Origin: JALOAT01 sp041685115
GTDB taxonomy: Bacteria; Pseudomonadota; Gammaproteobacteria; Thiohalomonadales; Thiohalomonadaceae
Assembly (NCBI GenBank): GCA_041685115.1
Contig: JAWLGK010000007.1
Location: 62,001-126,000 of the forward strand
Reading direction: 5' to 3'
Length of the DNA: 64,000 nt
The first letter of the stretch is position 1, and each line of letters begins with the position of its first letter. Shown piece after piece: positions 1 through 7,851 of this stretch. The translations under genes and the position numbers were made by a program. A model generated the notes under the pieces. It was given only the letters and a program-made list of their open reading frames with translations. It had not been told where the DNA came from and ran no database searches.

Positions 1-698
1 GGCCAGCGCGCCGCGGCGGCTCGATAGGCCGTGCGCGCGAGGGCGACTTGGCCGAGCTGCTCGAAGGCCGCCACGCTGCGCAGGAACGCCTCGGCCGTGG
101 CGGTCTTCGGGACCTGCGCGGGCGGCAGGGTGACCAATGCCCAGCGTCCGCCGCGCGCCCAGGTTCGCTCGAAGGTGTCCATGGCCACCACGCGACGCCG
201 TTCCCGGCCCGAGCGCAGCACAACCACCTGCTCGCTCAGGTCGAACCCCACCACCACCGCGTAATGCCAGCGCGGATACCAGTCCAGGGCCAGGTTCTGC
301 AGCACCAGCACCGGGTGGCCGGCGCTCACTTCCGCGAGCAGGTCCGAAAGGCGCGGCGCCAGCACGTAGGGCAGCTGCCCCTGGCGGCGCGCGGCGGCGA
401 TGAGCTCCGGCTGCAAACTGCCCGCTCGGCCCGGGATGAAGACCTGCGGCGTCAGGGCGTCCGGGTGGACCGCGGCGCCGGCGTGGGTCAACACCATCGC
501 CAGGGCGGCCGGACCGCACTGGAAGGTCTCCTGGGGGAAAAATGGTGTTGCGGCGATTTCCGAGTGCACCGGCAACTGCGCGGGCGGCCCGGTCAGGAGC
601 TCACGTGTCTGCGGTGCGCCGGCACAACCGGCCAACAGCGCCACGAGAAGCAGCACCCACGGAGGCCGACGGCGTGGCGCCCAGGGCAAGGACTTCAC
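1..698 (-). CDS. C39-like cysteine peptidase lipoprotein (PA2778-type), C-terminus outside window
   Basis: The protein opens with a basic stretch and a hydrophobic core ending in a lipobox (LLAGC), so it is probably an exported lipoprotein. A papain-fold C39-like core follows. The nucleophile region reads FQCGPAALAMVL and the catalytic-His region reads WHYAVVVGFD, about 120 residues later. After this the chain becomes Ala-rich and helical (FLRSVAAFEQLGQVALARTAY), which suggests TPR-like repeats beyond the window edge, as in PA2778-type proteins. The start is a GTG at 698 whose GTGA overlaps the stop of the upstream gene, implying translational coupling. The first 232 residues are visible and the 3' end is cut by the window. 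Substrate is unknown; the family assignment is from motifs. Confidence 0.72.
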   Translation of the reverse strand, partial: MKSLPWAPRRRPPWVLLLVALLAGCAGAPQTRELLTGPPAQLPVHSEIAATPFFPQETFQCGPAALAMVLTHAGAAVHPDALTPQVFIPGRAGSLQPELIAAARRQGQLPYVLAPRLSDLLAEVSAGHPVLVLQNLALDWYPRWHYAVVVGFDLSEQVVVLRSGRERRRVVAMDTFERTWARGGRWALVTLPPAQVPKTATAEAFLRSVAAFEQLGQVALARTAYRAAAARW

Positions 699-1012
699 TC
701 CGACGGAGCAAGCCGACGGCGCATCGCGTCGGACATCATCGCCGGTTCCCAGCGCGGCTCCGCGAGCACCGACACCTCCACCTGGCTGGCCTCCGGGAGC
801 GCCGCCCGCAGCGTGTCGCGCACCTGCAAGGCCAGCGCGTCGGCGGCGGCCGAACCGGGCCGCGGACTGGTCATATTCACATGGATGTAACCGGCCTCGC
901 CGATCCATACCTCGTACACCAGGCCCAGCTCCACCACGTCCGCACCCAGTGAAGGCTCCTGCACCTGCCGCAGCAGGCGCTGCACGTCATCGGCCGAGGG
1001 ACTGACTATCAC
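695..1012 (-). CDS. MIP18/DUF59-family protein (iron-sulfur assembly factor-like), cysteine-less
   Basis: 105 residues from a GTG start preceded by a good GGAGG ribosome site six bases upstream; the frame stays open further upstream but without such support. The order of motifs is that of DUF59/MIP18 proteins: a DIV-like DLGLVYDV-type segment (DVVELGLVYEVWI), a VNMTSP strand and loop, and a C-terminal EPRWEPAMMSDAMRR block. Relatives (PaaD, SufT, MIP18) help mature Fe-S clusters and normally carry a Cys after the MT..SP loop. Here that position reads SPRPG and the whole protein has no cysteine, so a classic cluster-carrier role is doubtful. The gene overlaps the C39-like lipoprotein gene by four bases. 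Confidence 0.72.
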   Translation of the reverse strand: MIVSPSADDVQRLLRQVQEPSLGADVVELGLVYEVWIGEAGYIHVNMTSPRPGSAAADALALQVRDTLRAALPEASQVEVSVLAEPRWEPAMMSDAMRRRLAPSE

Positions 1013-1324
1013 GACGCTCCTCCCAAGCGTGTCGCACACGCGACGGTAATCTGCAAAGCATGGCAGCTGTGCCGCCCGCATGCCGCCCGCCCCCGAGGTT
1101 CTCCTATTCCTCGGCGAAAACCCGGCGGAGGTACTGAACTTTTTGCACGGAACCGATTCAATAGGAGCGCGAGCCTCGTCCTGCAACCGCGGGATCGTTC
1201 ACAGCGCCGTAACACGCAGGCTCGACAATGCAACGCACCGTTCGTGACCGCCTTCACTTCAGGAATGCGACCACGGACCTATCATGTAATAGACGAAAGG
1301 AAACTAGCTCAGAGGAAAACCAAC
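1013..1324. other. 312-bp intergenic region, no gene supported
   Basis: This lies between the divergent DUF59 gene (minus) and the small ORF at 1325 (plus) and should hold both promoters. A GAACTTT box at 1136-1142 with TCAATA at 1158-1163 loosely resembles an extracytoplasmic-sigma promoter, but the match is too weak to call. No repeat family found elsewhere in the window occurs here. Confidence 0.5.
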
Positions 1325-1540
1325 ATGGACAAACGAACCGAAAAGCACCCGTCGCTGCTCGACGACATGGTGGAGACTTGGCTGGCTGACTGGTCGAGCC
1401 TGCGCCTGTACCTGCGCCAGCGCCGCATCGGCCGCCCCGCCGACGACACCCTCGACACCCTGCTCGCGGAAGTCCTGCGCACCAAACTGCCACGCCATTC
1501 CGACGTGCGCGGCGCCATGCGCTATCTCGTATCCCGCTGA
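1325..1540 (+). CDS. small hypothetical protein, 71 aa
   Basis: I do not recognise this family. The start ATG has an AGAGGA ribosome site eight bases upstream, which favours it over in-frame starts further left. The product is charged and probably helical, with a Trp/Leu-rich middle (MVETWLADWSSLRLYLRQR) and a basic tail; there is no signal peptide or membrane segment. The last 19 bases overlap the 3' end of the convergent membrane-protein gene. It is real if the ribosome site is functional; the size and isolation leave doubt. Confidence 0.5.
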   Translation: MDKRTEKHPSLLDDMVETWLADWSSLRLYLRQRRIGRPADDTLDTLLAEVLRTKLPRHSDVRGAMRYLVSR

Positions 1541-2382
1541 TCCGGCGCTGCGTCCAGCAGCCGCCGGAAGGCCTTGATCACGCCCCACAGAAACAGCAGC
1601 GGCAACGCGACCGTCTGCACCACGAACACCACGGTCAGGTTGACGATCTGCTCGCTCACGTCCGCCGCTGCCGCCTGGTAGCGCTCCACGTAGGCGCCCA
1701 CGTCCACTGCGGCCGCCGCCGCGTCATACCAGCGCTTCGCCTTGTCCACCACCGATTCATCCGCGGGCGGTTCCAGGTGGGCTGCCGTGCCGCTGTTGAT
1801 ACGAGCGATGGCGTCGGCGGCCTGCCCGATGGCCTGAGTGGACGCCTCATAGCGCTCGGCCAGGAACAATGCATAAATCCCCTCGCTGCCAAAGGCCACC
1901 GCGGGCACCGCGAAGCGCAGCAATGCCATGGCGAGCGTCAAACGCAGCAGCCGGTTCCGCCAGGGCGAGGCGGACAGCCGCGGCCTCCACAGGAACATCA
2001 GCAGCACCAGCGCGAGCGCACCCAGCAGCAGGGAAACGATCGGCGTGGCGAACACCTCGATGAGCAGGCGTTGCAGGCCAAGCGAGGTGGCGCTCGCCAG
2101 CATCACCCAGGAAAACTGCTCCACCAGGTCGTTGACGGGATCCAGGATCTGCCCGGGTGCAAAGTTCACCCCGACACCGGCCGGCTGCACCGCCACCTCC
2201 GTACCCTGCGCCACCGAGATCACGCCGTTGAGGCCCCGCGCCACTGCGAAGGTCACCAGGGCCCGGCGCAGGCCCTGTTCCGTGTAGTCGAAGCCGTGGC
2301 GATCCACCGTGCCGAGCGCGGCCAGGGTCACCATACCGATGACTGCCAGGGTGATGGCGACACGTTGAGAGAGCGATTTCAT
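1522..2382 (-). CDS. hypothetical inner-membrane protein
   Basis: 286 residues, unassigned. A hydrophobic N-terminal segment (about residues 9-25) can serve as signal or anchor. A soluble stretch follows, then hydrophobic segments near residues 108-130 and 145-165, a polar Ala-rich helical region with likely coiled-coil character (about 175-240), and a final membrane segment at about 247-270 with a basic tail. This looks like an envelope protein with an extracytoplasmic middle. It is a lone minus-strand gene: downstream it meets the 71-aa ORF, and upstream lies a repeat-rich gap. No enzymatic motif is visible. Confidence 0.65.
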   Translation of the reverse strand: MKSLSQRVAITLAVIGMVTLAALGTVDRHGFDYTEQGLRRALVTFAVARGLNGVISVAQGTEVAVQPAGVGVNFAPGQILDPVNDLVEQFSWVMLASATSLGLQRLLIEVFATPIVSLLLGALALVLLMFLWRPRLSASPWRNRLLRLTLAMALLRFAVPAVAFGSEGIYALFLAERYEASTQAIGQAADAIARINSGTAAHLEPPADESVVDKAKRWYDAAAAAVDVGAYVERYQAAAADVSEQIVNLTVVFVVQTVALPLLFLWGVIKAFRRLLDAAPDQRDTR

Positions 2383-2508
2383 AGGCTGTGTTCCAGAATC
2401 CCCACCGGGCCACTGTAACCCGCCGCACCCGCATCATGCATGCATCGGTGCGCGGAAGCGTCCGGCACCAGAATTCGTCATTTTGGCGCACGTATCCAGG
2501 TTCGTTCT

Positions 2509-2595
2509 GGGATGGACCCCGGCCTTCGCCGGGGTGATGAAGTAGGGGGGCGTGCGGAAAGCGTTGTTCATTGTTCCGGCACAAGCCGGATCCAG
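2509..2595. repeat. CCGG-type interspersed palindromic repeat
   Basis: Two short palindromes lie close together: CCCCGGCCTTCGCCGGGG at 2518-2535 and CCGGCACAAGCCGG at 2576-2589, the second flanked by GGATCCAG-like sequence. Such CCCGGC...GCCGGG units next to TGGATCC-like sequence are familiar dispersed intergenic repeats in many proteobacteria. It sits in the 585-bp gene-free gap 2383-2967 that also holds the hairpin element at 2661. I see no coding sequence in that gap. Confidence 0.55.
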
Positions 2596-2660
2596 GCGAA
2601 CCAACGCGTCAGATCCTGTCTGCGCCGAGAACATGAATATCGGCGCTTCTCCCAATCGAG

Positions 2661-2948
2661 GCTGTCTCTTGGTCGAGACGAGCGCATGGATGCGCGAGGT
2701 ACGACCCCATGGATGGGGGAGGTAGACCGTGCCGGGAGCAAGCGGTCGAGAGCAACGCAGGGAGCGGTTGCCGAGGCTGGGGAGAGGGGATCAATTCAGG
2801 TGCGGCTGTTGGTTTATCGATCCCCTCGTCCTGTCCTTCCAATTCGCTCCATGCATTGCCTACCTCCTGCATCCATGCAGTCGTCTCCCGGAGGGAGAAG
2901 GTACGCAAGCTTCTGTCTCTCCTCGAAATGATGTGACCAAGCGACAGC
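2661..2948. repeat. hairpin-rich interspersed element, copy A, with terminal inverted repeats
   Basis: The ends are near-inverted: GCTGTCTCTTGGTC at 2661-2674 and ATGTGACCAAGCGACAGC at 2931-2948. A core of about 227 bp (2675-2901) recurs with few changes at 38004-38229. Inside are three short hairpins sharing a CATGGATG core (one in reverse orientation) but with different paired stems: GCG/CGC, CCC/GGG and TG/CA. No ORF is supported, so this looks like a non-autonomous repeat or structured RNA element. It fills most of the gap downstream of the FAD oxidoreductase gene. Confidence 0.75.
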
Positions 2949-2967
2949 AATCGATGCGAGGCGGTGT

Positions 2968-4143
2968 TCAGCCGTGGTCGCGGTTCAACTCGGCCATGGA
3001 GCGGCTGGCGCAGGCCTCGATGGAGACGCCGTCGAAGTAGTTGCCCGTCAGCAGCACCGGCGAACGCGCAAGCAGCGCATCCAGGCGACCACGCAGCTGA
3101 GCGTGCCCCTTGCGTAGCGTGGGCAGCACGTGTCCGGCCAGGGCCACGTGCCCGAAACCCGTCGGTGACGTGCCGAGTACCCGCGCCGCGACGACAAGTT
3201 TGTCCTCGTGGCCGAGGGCGCCGGGGCGGAAATGAAAGGTGAAGCCGCGCCACTCCCCGCCCGGCACCACGTCGCGGGAAACCATGGAAAAGAACGGCTG
3301 TCCGCGGCCGATCAGGCCCGCCACCGGGCGTAGGTGCACGTCGCGGGCACGCACCACCACGCCCATGGACTCGACCCGCGCCACGCCGATATGGCTGAGC
3401 TGCTCCGACAGGCCGGGTCGCACGTCCACGAGCAGAGCCGCCGCCTGCTGCGGCGGGATGGCGAAGGCGATGCGGTCTGCCCGCCAGTCGCCCTGCGCGG
3501 TAAACACGTCGAAGCCGCTGCCAACGCAGGCCAGTCGGGTGACCGGTTGCCCGGGCAGGGCCTCCAGCCCGGGCGCCGCGGCCAGCGTCTCCGTCAGGGT
3601 GGTCATGCCCCCGGGCAGCACGAAGCTGCGCGGCACCCGCTTGCGCCGCGGCTTGCGCTGAAACAGCACGTCGGCGGGAAAATCCCGCGCAGGCTGGCAA
3701 ATCACCGCATCGAGCGCCGGGCCGACCACCTCGGCGAAATTGCGCGGCCCAACCAGCGCGCCGAAGTATTCCATCGCGCTGTGGTCGGCACGCCGCAACA
3801 AAGGCGCCCTCCATACATGGCGCAGCAATTCGGGATAGCGCAGACGCGCCGCGATGGACGCGTCGCCTTCATCGCTCCAGAGCCGGAACGCCAGCGGCCG
3901 GCGCCGCACCACCTGCCCGGTCAGGCCGCCGGCGTCCATGAGACCAAGGACCGTCGCGTAGGAATTGAACAGCGTATGGGCGCCAAGTTCGAACCAGAAA
4001 CCCTCGTGGCGACAGGTATGCAGCGCCCCACCCAAGCGCGGCTCGGCCTCGAACAGCACCGTGCGCCAGCCGCGCTGTACTGCCCCGTGCGCCAGGGACA
4101 GGCCCGCGATGCCACCGCCGATGATGGCGAGGTCGTACTCCAT
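2968..4143 (-). CDS. FAD-dependent amine oxidase / protoporphyrinogen oxidase-like protein
   Basis: 391 residues starting MEYDLAIIGGGIAGL, a dinucleotide-binding GxGxxG motif at the N-terminus, followed by the RLGG sequence typical of the amine oxidase superfamily and a C-terminal GNYFDGVSIEACASR block like the FAD-contact region of HemY-type oxidases. This supports a flavoprotein acting on a hydrophobic or porphyrin-like substrate. The actual substrate is not inferable, because carotenoid desaturases and squalene-type oxidases share the fold. The open frame runs further upstream through the DUF488 gene, but the GxGxxG motif lies at its expected distance from this ATG. Probably co-transcribed with the upstream DUF488 gene (53-bp gap). 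Confidence 0.78.
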   Translation of the reverse strand: MEYDLAIIGGGIAGLSLAHGAVQRGWRTVLFEAEPRLGGALHTCRHEGFWFELGAHTLFNSYATVLGLMDAGGLTGQVVRRRPLAFRLWSDEGDASIAARLRYPELLRHVWRAPLLRRADHSAMEYFGALVGPRNFAEVVGPALDAVICQPARDFPADVLFQRKPRRKRVPRSFVLPGGMTTLTETLAAAPGLEALPGQPVTRLACVGSGFDVFTAQGDWRADRIAFAIPPQQAAALLVDVRPGLSEQLSHIGVARVESMGVVVRARDVHLRPVAGLIGRGQPFFSMVSRDVVPGGEWRGFTFHFRPGALGHEDKLVVAARVLGTSPTGFGHVALAGHVLPTLRKGHAQLRGRLDALLARSPVLLTGNYFDGVSIEACASRSMAELNRDHG

Positions 4144-4196
4144 GCCTAGAGCATGGACGAGCGCTGGCCGCCAGGTGAGTGATCCCGGGACGTGAC

Positions 4197-4724
4197 CTAA
4201 AGCGAGGTGTACGACAGAACGCCGAGCTCCACCCGTGCCGCCCGGGTCCAGGGGTGGGACTGGACCTGCTGCGCATTCAGGATGTGCAGCACCTCCCAGC
4301 CACGCACCTTCAGCCAGTCCGCGACGAGCGAGCGATGGCAGCGCCACCACAGCTGCTCCGCGCACATGATGGCGGTGCGCCGGGTGTGCGCCAGGGCCAT
4401 GAGCTCCGCCATGCCGGCGGCGAATTCGTCGGTTTCCATGTAATCGGCGTAACCGCGGAAGCCGGCGTTGCGCCAGGCGGTGTTGTGTGAATCCGGCCGG
4501 GCCGCGCGGCGGCCGCCGAGGGCGGGCAGGTGGACGTAGTCGATGCCGGCATCGGCGAGGGCGGTGCGCAGGGCGTCGCGGTTGAACTGGGGGTGGCGGC
4601 GCGACGAGGGAAAACTGCGCACGTCGACGAGCAACTCGATGGCATGGGCGTGCAGCAGCGCGACGAAGGCCTCCACAGGGGCGGTCGAGTGACCCACGGT
4701 CCAAAGGCGAGGGGCATCGTCCAT
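4197..4724 (-). CDS. DUF488 family protein
   Basis: 175 residues with the full DUF488 signature: TVGHST near the N-terminus, VDVRSFPSSRRHPQFN, LPALGGRR, and the CAEQLWWRCHRSLVADWL block with paired Cys and His residues. The biochemical role of the family is unsettled, with nucleic-acid or iron-related roles proposed. The start is fixed by conservation right from the first residues (LWTVGHST). It lies 53 bp upstream of the FAD oxidoreductase on the same strand and is divergent from the DsbB-like gene. Confidence 0.85.
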   Translation of the reverse strand: MDDAPRLWTVGHSTAPVEAFVALLHAHAIELLVDVRSFPSSRRHPQFNRDALRTALADAGIDYVHLPALGGRRAARPDSHNTAWRNAGFRGYADYMETDEFAAGMAELMALAHTRRTAIMCAEQLWWRCHRSLVADWLKVRGWEVLHILNAQQVQSHPWTRAARVELGVLSYTSL

Positions 4725-4824
4725 GCTTCAAAGCATGACCGATGACACGCACCGCGGCGAACCGCCGCTGTTCCGTTATGGTCCATAAGTGCGGTACCTT
4801 CCCACCTCGTCACCCCGTTCCCCA

Positions 4825-5316
4825 ATGCGTATGTCCAAGACGTCTTACACCTGGCTGGCCATCGGGCTCGGCAGTGCCGCGCTGGCGGCAGGCAGCCTCC
4901 TGCTCACCGACTGGCTGGGGCTGCACCCGTGCCACCTGTGCATCTTCCAGCGCCTGCTGTTCATGCTCATGGCGGCGCTCGGGGCGCTGGCCGCGTTCAC
5001 CCGCGCTGACCGCGTGGCCGGCAGCCTGGTCGTCCTGCTGGGGCTCGGCGGTGCGGCGACCGCCGCCTACCAGAGCTGGCTGCAGGCGCAGCCGCCCGCG
5101 AGCGTGTCTTGCCTGGCGGCGGACCCGAGCCTGCTCGAACGCCTGGTGGACTGGCTGGGTCAGCAGGCGCCGTCGCTGTTCCTCGCCACGGGCTTTTGTG
5201 CCGACAACGCCCTGGTGATCCTTGGCCTGTCGTTGGCCAATTGGTCGCTGGTCTCCTTCCTCACCGCCCTCATCGCCGCAAGCTGGGCATTGCGCCGCGG
5301 CCGACCGCGCGCCTGA
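4825..5316 (+). CDS. dsbB: DsbB-family disulfide bond formation protein
   Basis: 163 residues, four predicted membrane segments. The first periplasmic loop carries the redox pair in HPCHLC (CxxC), and the second loop holds two more cysteines (VSCLAA and GFCADN), matching the two-pair arrangement through which DsbB reoxidises DsbA and passes electrons to quinone. An earlier in-frame ATG at 4789 would add 12 polar residues; the start at 4825 gives the normal short cytoplasmic N-terminus. No dsbA neighbour is visible, so it could be a DsbI-like paralogue rather than the main DsbB. Confidence 0.88.
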   Translation: MRMSKTSYTWLAIGLGSAALAAGSLLLTDWLGLHPCHLCIFQRLLFMLMAALGALAAFTRADRVAGSLVVLLGLGGAATAAYQSWLQAQPPASVSCLAADPSLLERLVDWLGQQAPSLFLATGFCADNALVILGLSLANWSLVSFLTALIAASWALRRGRPRA

Positions 5317-5457
5317 TACCGGCGCCGTTCGTGCGGCGTGGCCTATGTTTCATGGGGCGGCGTGGCCGTTTTCGTGCATACACAGGACGACGGCGGCGCT
5401 ATGTGCGGTTTTTGAGCCAACGGACCGCCTGAACCACCGGCGCAGGGACGTCGCACC

Positions 5458-6837
5458 ATGCGCGCGCAAAACCACGGAGTCGCTTCCGAACCGGGTCCTG
5501 ACCTGGCGCTGTTCACCGACCTCTACGAGCTGGCCATGCTGCAGGCCTATTTCGAGGAGGGCATGACCCAGCGCGCCGTGTTCACGCTGTTCGTGCGCCG
5601 CCTGCCGAAGCGCCGCAACTTCCTGCTCGCCTGCGGCCTGGACACGGTGCTCGCCCAGCTCCAACAGCTGCGCTTTGGCGCACGCGACCTGGACTACCTC
5701 GCCTCCCTCGACAGGTTCTCGCCGGGTTTTTTGGCGCAGCTGGCAGACCTGCGTTTCACGGGTGACGTCTACGCCGTGCCCGAGGGCACGCCGGTGTTCG
5801 CCAACGAGCCCATCCTGGAGGTGGTCGCGCCCCTGCCCGAGGCCCAGTGGATCGAGACCCTGGTGATGAACCAGATCCACCTCCAAACCCTGCTCGCCTC
5901 AAAGGCGGCCCGCGTGGTGGCGGCGGCACAGGGCCATCCGGTGGTCGACTTCGGTCTCAGGCGCATGCACGGCATCGACGCGGGGCTGAAGGGTGCGCGC
6001 GCCTTTGCCGTCGCCGGCGTGGGCTCCACGTCCAACGTGCTCGCCGGCCGCGACCTCGGTGTGCCGGTGGCCGGCACCATGGCGCACAGCTACGTGCAGG
6101 CACATGCCGATGAAATGGGCGCCTTCGCGGCCTACGCGCGGCGCCATCCCGGCACCGTACTGCTGGTGGACACCTACGACACGCTCGAAGGCGTGCGCAG
6201 CGTGATTGCCCTGGCCGAACGCCTGGGGCCGCGCTTCAACGTGCGCGCCGTCCGCCTCGACTCCGGCGATCTGGCCGCGCTCGCCCGCGCGAGCCGCGCG
6301 CTGCTGGACGCGGCGGGCCTGCATCAGGTGGCGATTTTCGCCAGTGGCGGCCTGGACGAGGACGCCATCGCACAGCTACTCGCCGCGGGCGCGCCCATCG
6401 ACGCCTTCGGCGTGGGCACCAGCATGGGGGTGTCGGACGACGTGCCGGACCTGGACATCGCCTACAAGCTCGCCGAATACGCCGCTGTGGGACGCCTGAA
6501 GTTGTCCTCGGGCAAACCCATCCTGCCCGGGCGTAAACAGGTCTTCCGGGTGCGCGAAGGGGAAGAGGACGTGGCCGACTTCATCGGCCGCTGGGATGAA
6601 CAGCTGCCCGGCCGCCCACTGCTTGAAAAGGTGATGGAAGGCGGCACGCCCCTCGCCCCGGCGCCTGCGGACTTGTCGGCCCTGCGCGAAGCGACGCGCG
6701 CCCGCATCGCGCGACTACCGGCCCGCGTGCGCGCCTTGGCACCGGCCGACCCGCCATATCCGGTCACGGTGAGCGCGGGGCTCGAGGCCTACCACCGGGC
6801 GATCGCCGCCGCGCTCGCGCACAGGCCAAGCGACTGA
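5458..6837 (+). CDS. pncB: nicotinate phosphoribosyltransferase
   Basis: 459 residues, typical of the long NAPRTase form. It converts nicotinate, PRPP and ATP to nicotinate mononucleotide in NAD salvage. Motifs include FTDLYELAMLQAYFEEGM at the N-terminus, RRLPKRRNFLLACGL, AGTMAHSYVQAH with the conserved His, a phosphate-binding VDTYDTLEGV and RLDSGDL, and a C-terminal SSGKPILPGRKQVFR. The 141-bp gap after the DsbB gene shows no other feature. It converges with the TPR lipoprotein gene 30 bp downstream, with no clear terminator between. Confidence 0.93.
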   Translation: MRAQNHGVASEPGPDLALFTDLYELAMLQAYFEEGMTQRAVFTLFVRRLPKRRNFLLACGLDTVLAQLQQLRFGARDLDYLASLDRFSPGFLAQLADLRFTGDVYAVPEGTPVFANEPILEVVAPLPEAQWIETLVMNQIHLQTLLASKAARVVAAAQGHPVVDFGLRRMHGIDAGLKGARAFAVAGVGSTSNVLAGRDLGVPVAGTMAHSYVQAHADEMGAFAAYARRHPGTVLLVDTYDTLEGVRSVIALAERLGPRFNVRAVRLDSGDLAALARASRALLDAAGLHQVAIFASGGLDEDAIAQLLAAGAPIDAFGVGTSMGVSDDVPDLDIAYKLAEYAAVGRLKLSSGKPILPGRKQVFRVREGEEDVADFIGRWDEQLPGRPLLEKVMEGGTPLAPAPADLSALREATRARIARLPARVRALAPADPPYPVTVSAGLEAYHRAIAAALAHRPSD

Positions 6838-6867
6838 ACGCGCGTAAGGCGGGCCGTTTCTTCTCCG

Positions 6868-7851
6868 TCAGGGCGCGGGGATGACCTGATCGCGGAGCTC
6901 GGGCCAGTTCACCGCGCCGTTTCCCCGCAAGGCGTCGGTCCAGTGCGCAGCGACGCGGGCCTGCCCCTCGGCGCCGGTGGCCTGGTGCACTTCCGCCAGC
7001 GCCTGCAAGGACAGGACGGCGCCGGGCCGATCGAGGATCCAGGTATGGATGTAGAGCGCGCGTTCCAGATAGTCCTGCGCCTCGCCCCATTGCTGCATGG
7101 CCACGGCCAGTTGGCCGAACTCGTACAGCACCGCGGCAGTACCCGGGCGGTTGGCGTGTTGACGATAGAGTGCGAGGGCCGCTTCGAAGCGTTCGCGGGC
7201 GAGCGCGTTGTCACCGGCGCGCTGAGCGAGCAGCCCCTGGAAGCGCCACAGACGGGCGCGCACCATGGCGTCATCGGGCGCGTCCTTGCGCACGACGTTT
7301 TCCAGGCGGTACATCCAGTTCGATTCGCCCTCAGCTGCATCGAAAGCCATGCGCGTGCGCAGGACCACGGCCGCGACACCGACGTCACCCTGAACGGGAC
7401 TGGTGGGCCGATGGTCGGCCGCGAAGGCGGGCAGCAGCGGCGCAAGACGCGCGAGTGCGCGCTCCTTGTCGTCGAGGCCGTAGGCGGCCGTGGCTTCGAG
7501 CAGGGCAAGACGCGTACCGAAACGCGCTTGCAGGCCGCGCGCCGTGACCATAGCGTCAGCCGCACGGATCTGGGTATCGGCGCGCGCGTAGCTGCCCATG
7601 AGCAGCGCCGTCTCAGCGAGATTAATCGCGGCAAGGGCCATGCCCTCGCCGTGGTCGAGACTGCGATAGAGGCCGTGGGCCTTGCCGAACAGTGCGGCGG
7701 CGCCCGCATAGTCGCTGTCGTGGAAGGCCTGCACGCCGTTGCGCAAATAACGCTCGGCGCTACGCACGCTGGCCGGTGCGGTCTGCGGTGGGCTTCCCGC
7801 GCAGCCCGCGAGCAAGGCGGCGGCGAGCAGGACGACAATCGCGTTTCTCAT
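6868..7851 (-). CDS. TPR-repeat lipoprotein, last gene of MCE-type ABC operon
   Basis: 327 residues. The N-terminus ends in a lipobox with Cys at 17 (LLAGC), so it should be lipid-anchored. The rest is built of helical pairs resembling tetratricopeptide repeats, for example YLRNGVQAFHDSDYAGAAAL and ARERFEAALALYRQ. Its start overlaps the MlaD-type gene by four bases (ATGA). The place in the operon is that often taken by an auxiliary lipoprotein of MCE transporters, but the sequence is TPR and not the usual auxiliary domain. A scaffolding role in the periplasm is inferred. Confidence 0.75.
   Translation of the reverse strand: MRNAIVVLLAAALLAGCAGSPPQTAPASVRSAERYLRNGVQAFHDSDYAGAAALFGKAHGLYRSLDHGEGMALAAINLAETALLMGSYARADTQIRAADAMVTARGLQARFGTRLALLEATAAYGLDDKERALARLAPLLPAFAADHRPTSPVQGDVGVAAVVLRTRMAFDAAEGESNWMYRLENVVRKDAPDDAMVRARLWRFQGLLAQRAGDNALARERFEAALALYRQHANRPGTAAVLYEFGQLAVAMQQWGEAQDYLERALYIHTWILDRPGAVLSLQALAEVHQATGAEGQARVAAHWTDALRGNGAVNWPELRDQVIPAP

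Noticed and set aside
48..890. 280-codon plus-strand open frame
   Set aside because: Antisense to the C39-like lipoprotein and DUF59 genes, Arg/Gln/His-rich low-complexity translation, no ribosome site; a by-product of high GC.
1136..1163. possible extracytoplasmic-sigma promoter (GAACTTT...TCAATA)
   Set aside because: -35 is one base short of consensus and the -10 is poor; a chance match in this region is likely.
2609..3814. 401-codon minus-strand frame
   Set aside because: Out-of-frame shadow of the FAD oxidoreductase; Arg/Ala-rich, crosses the repeat element.
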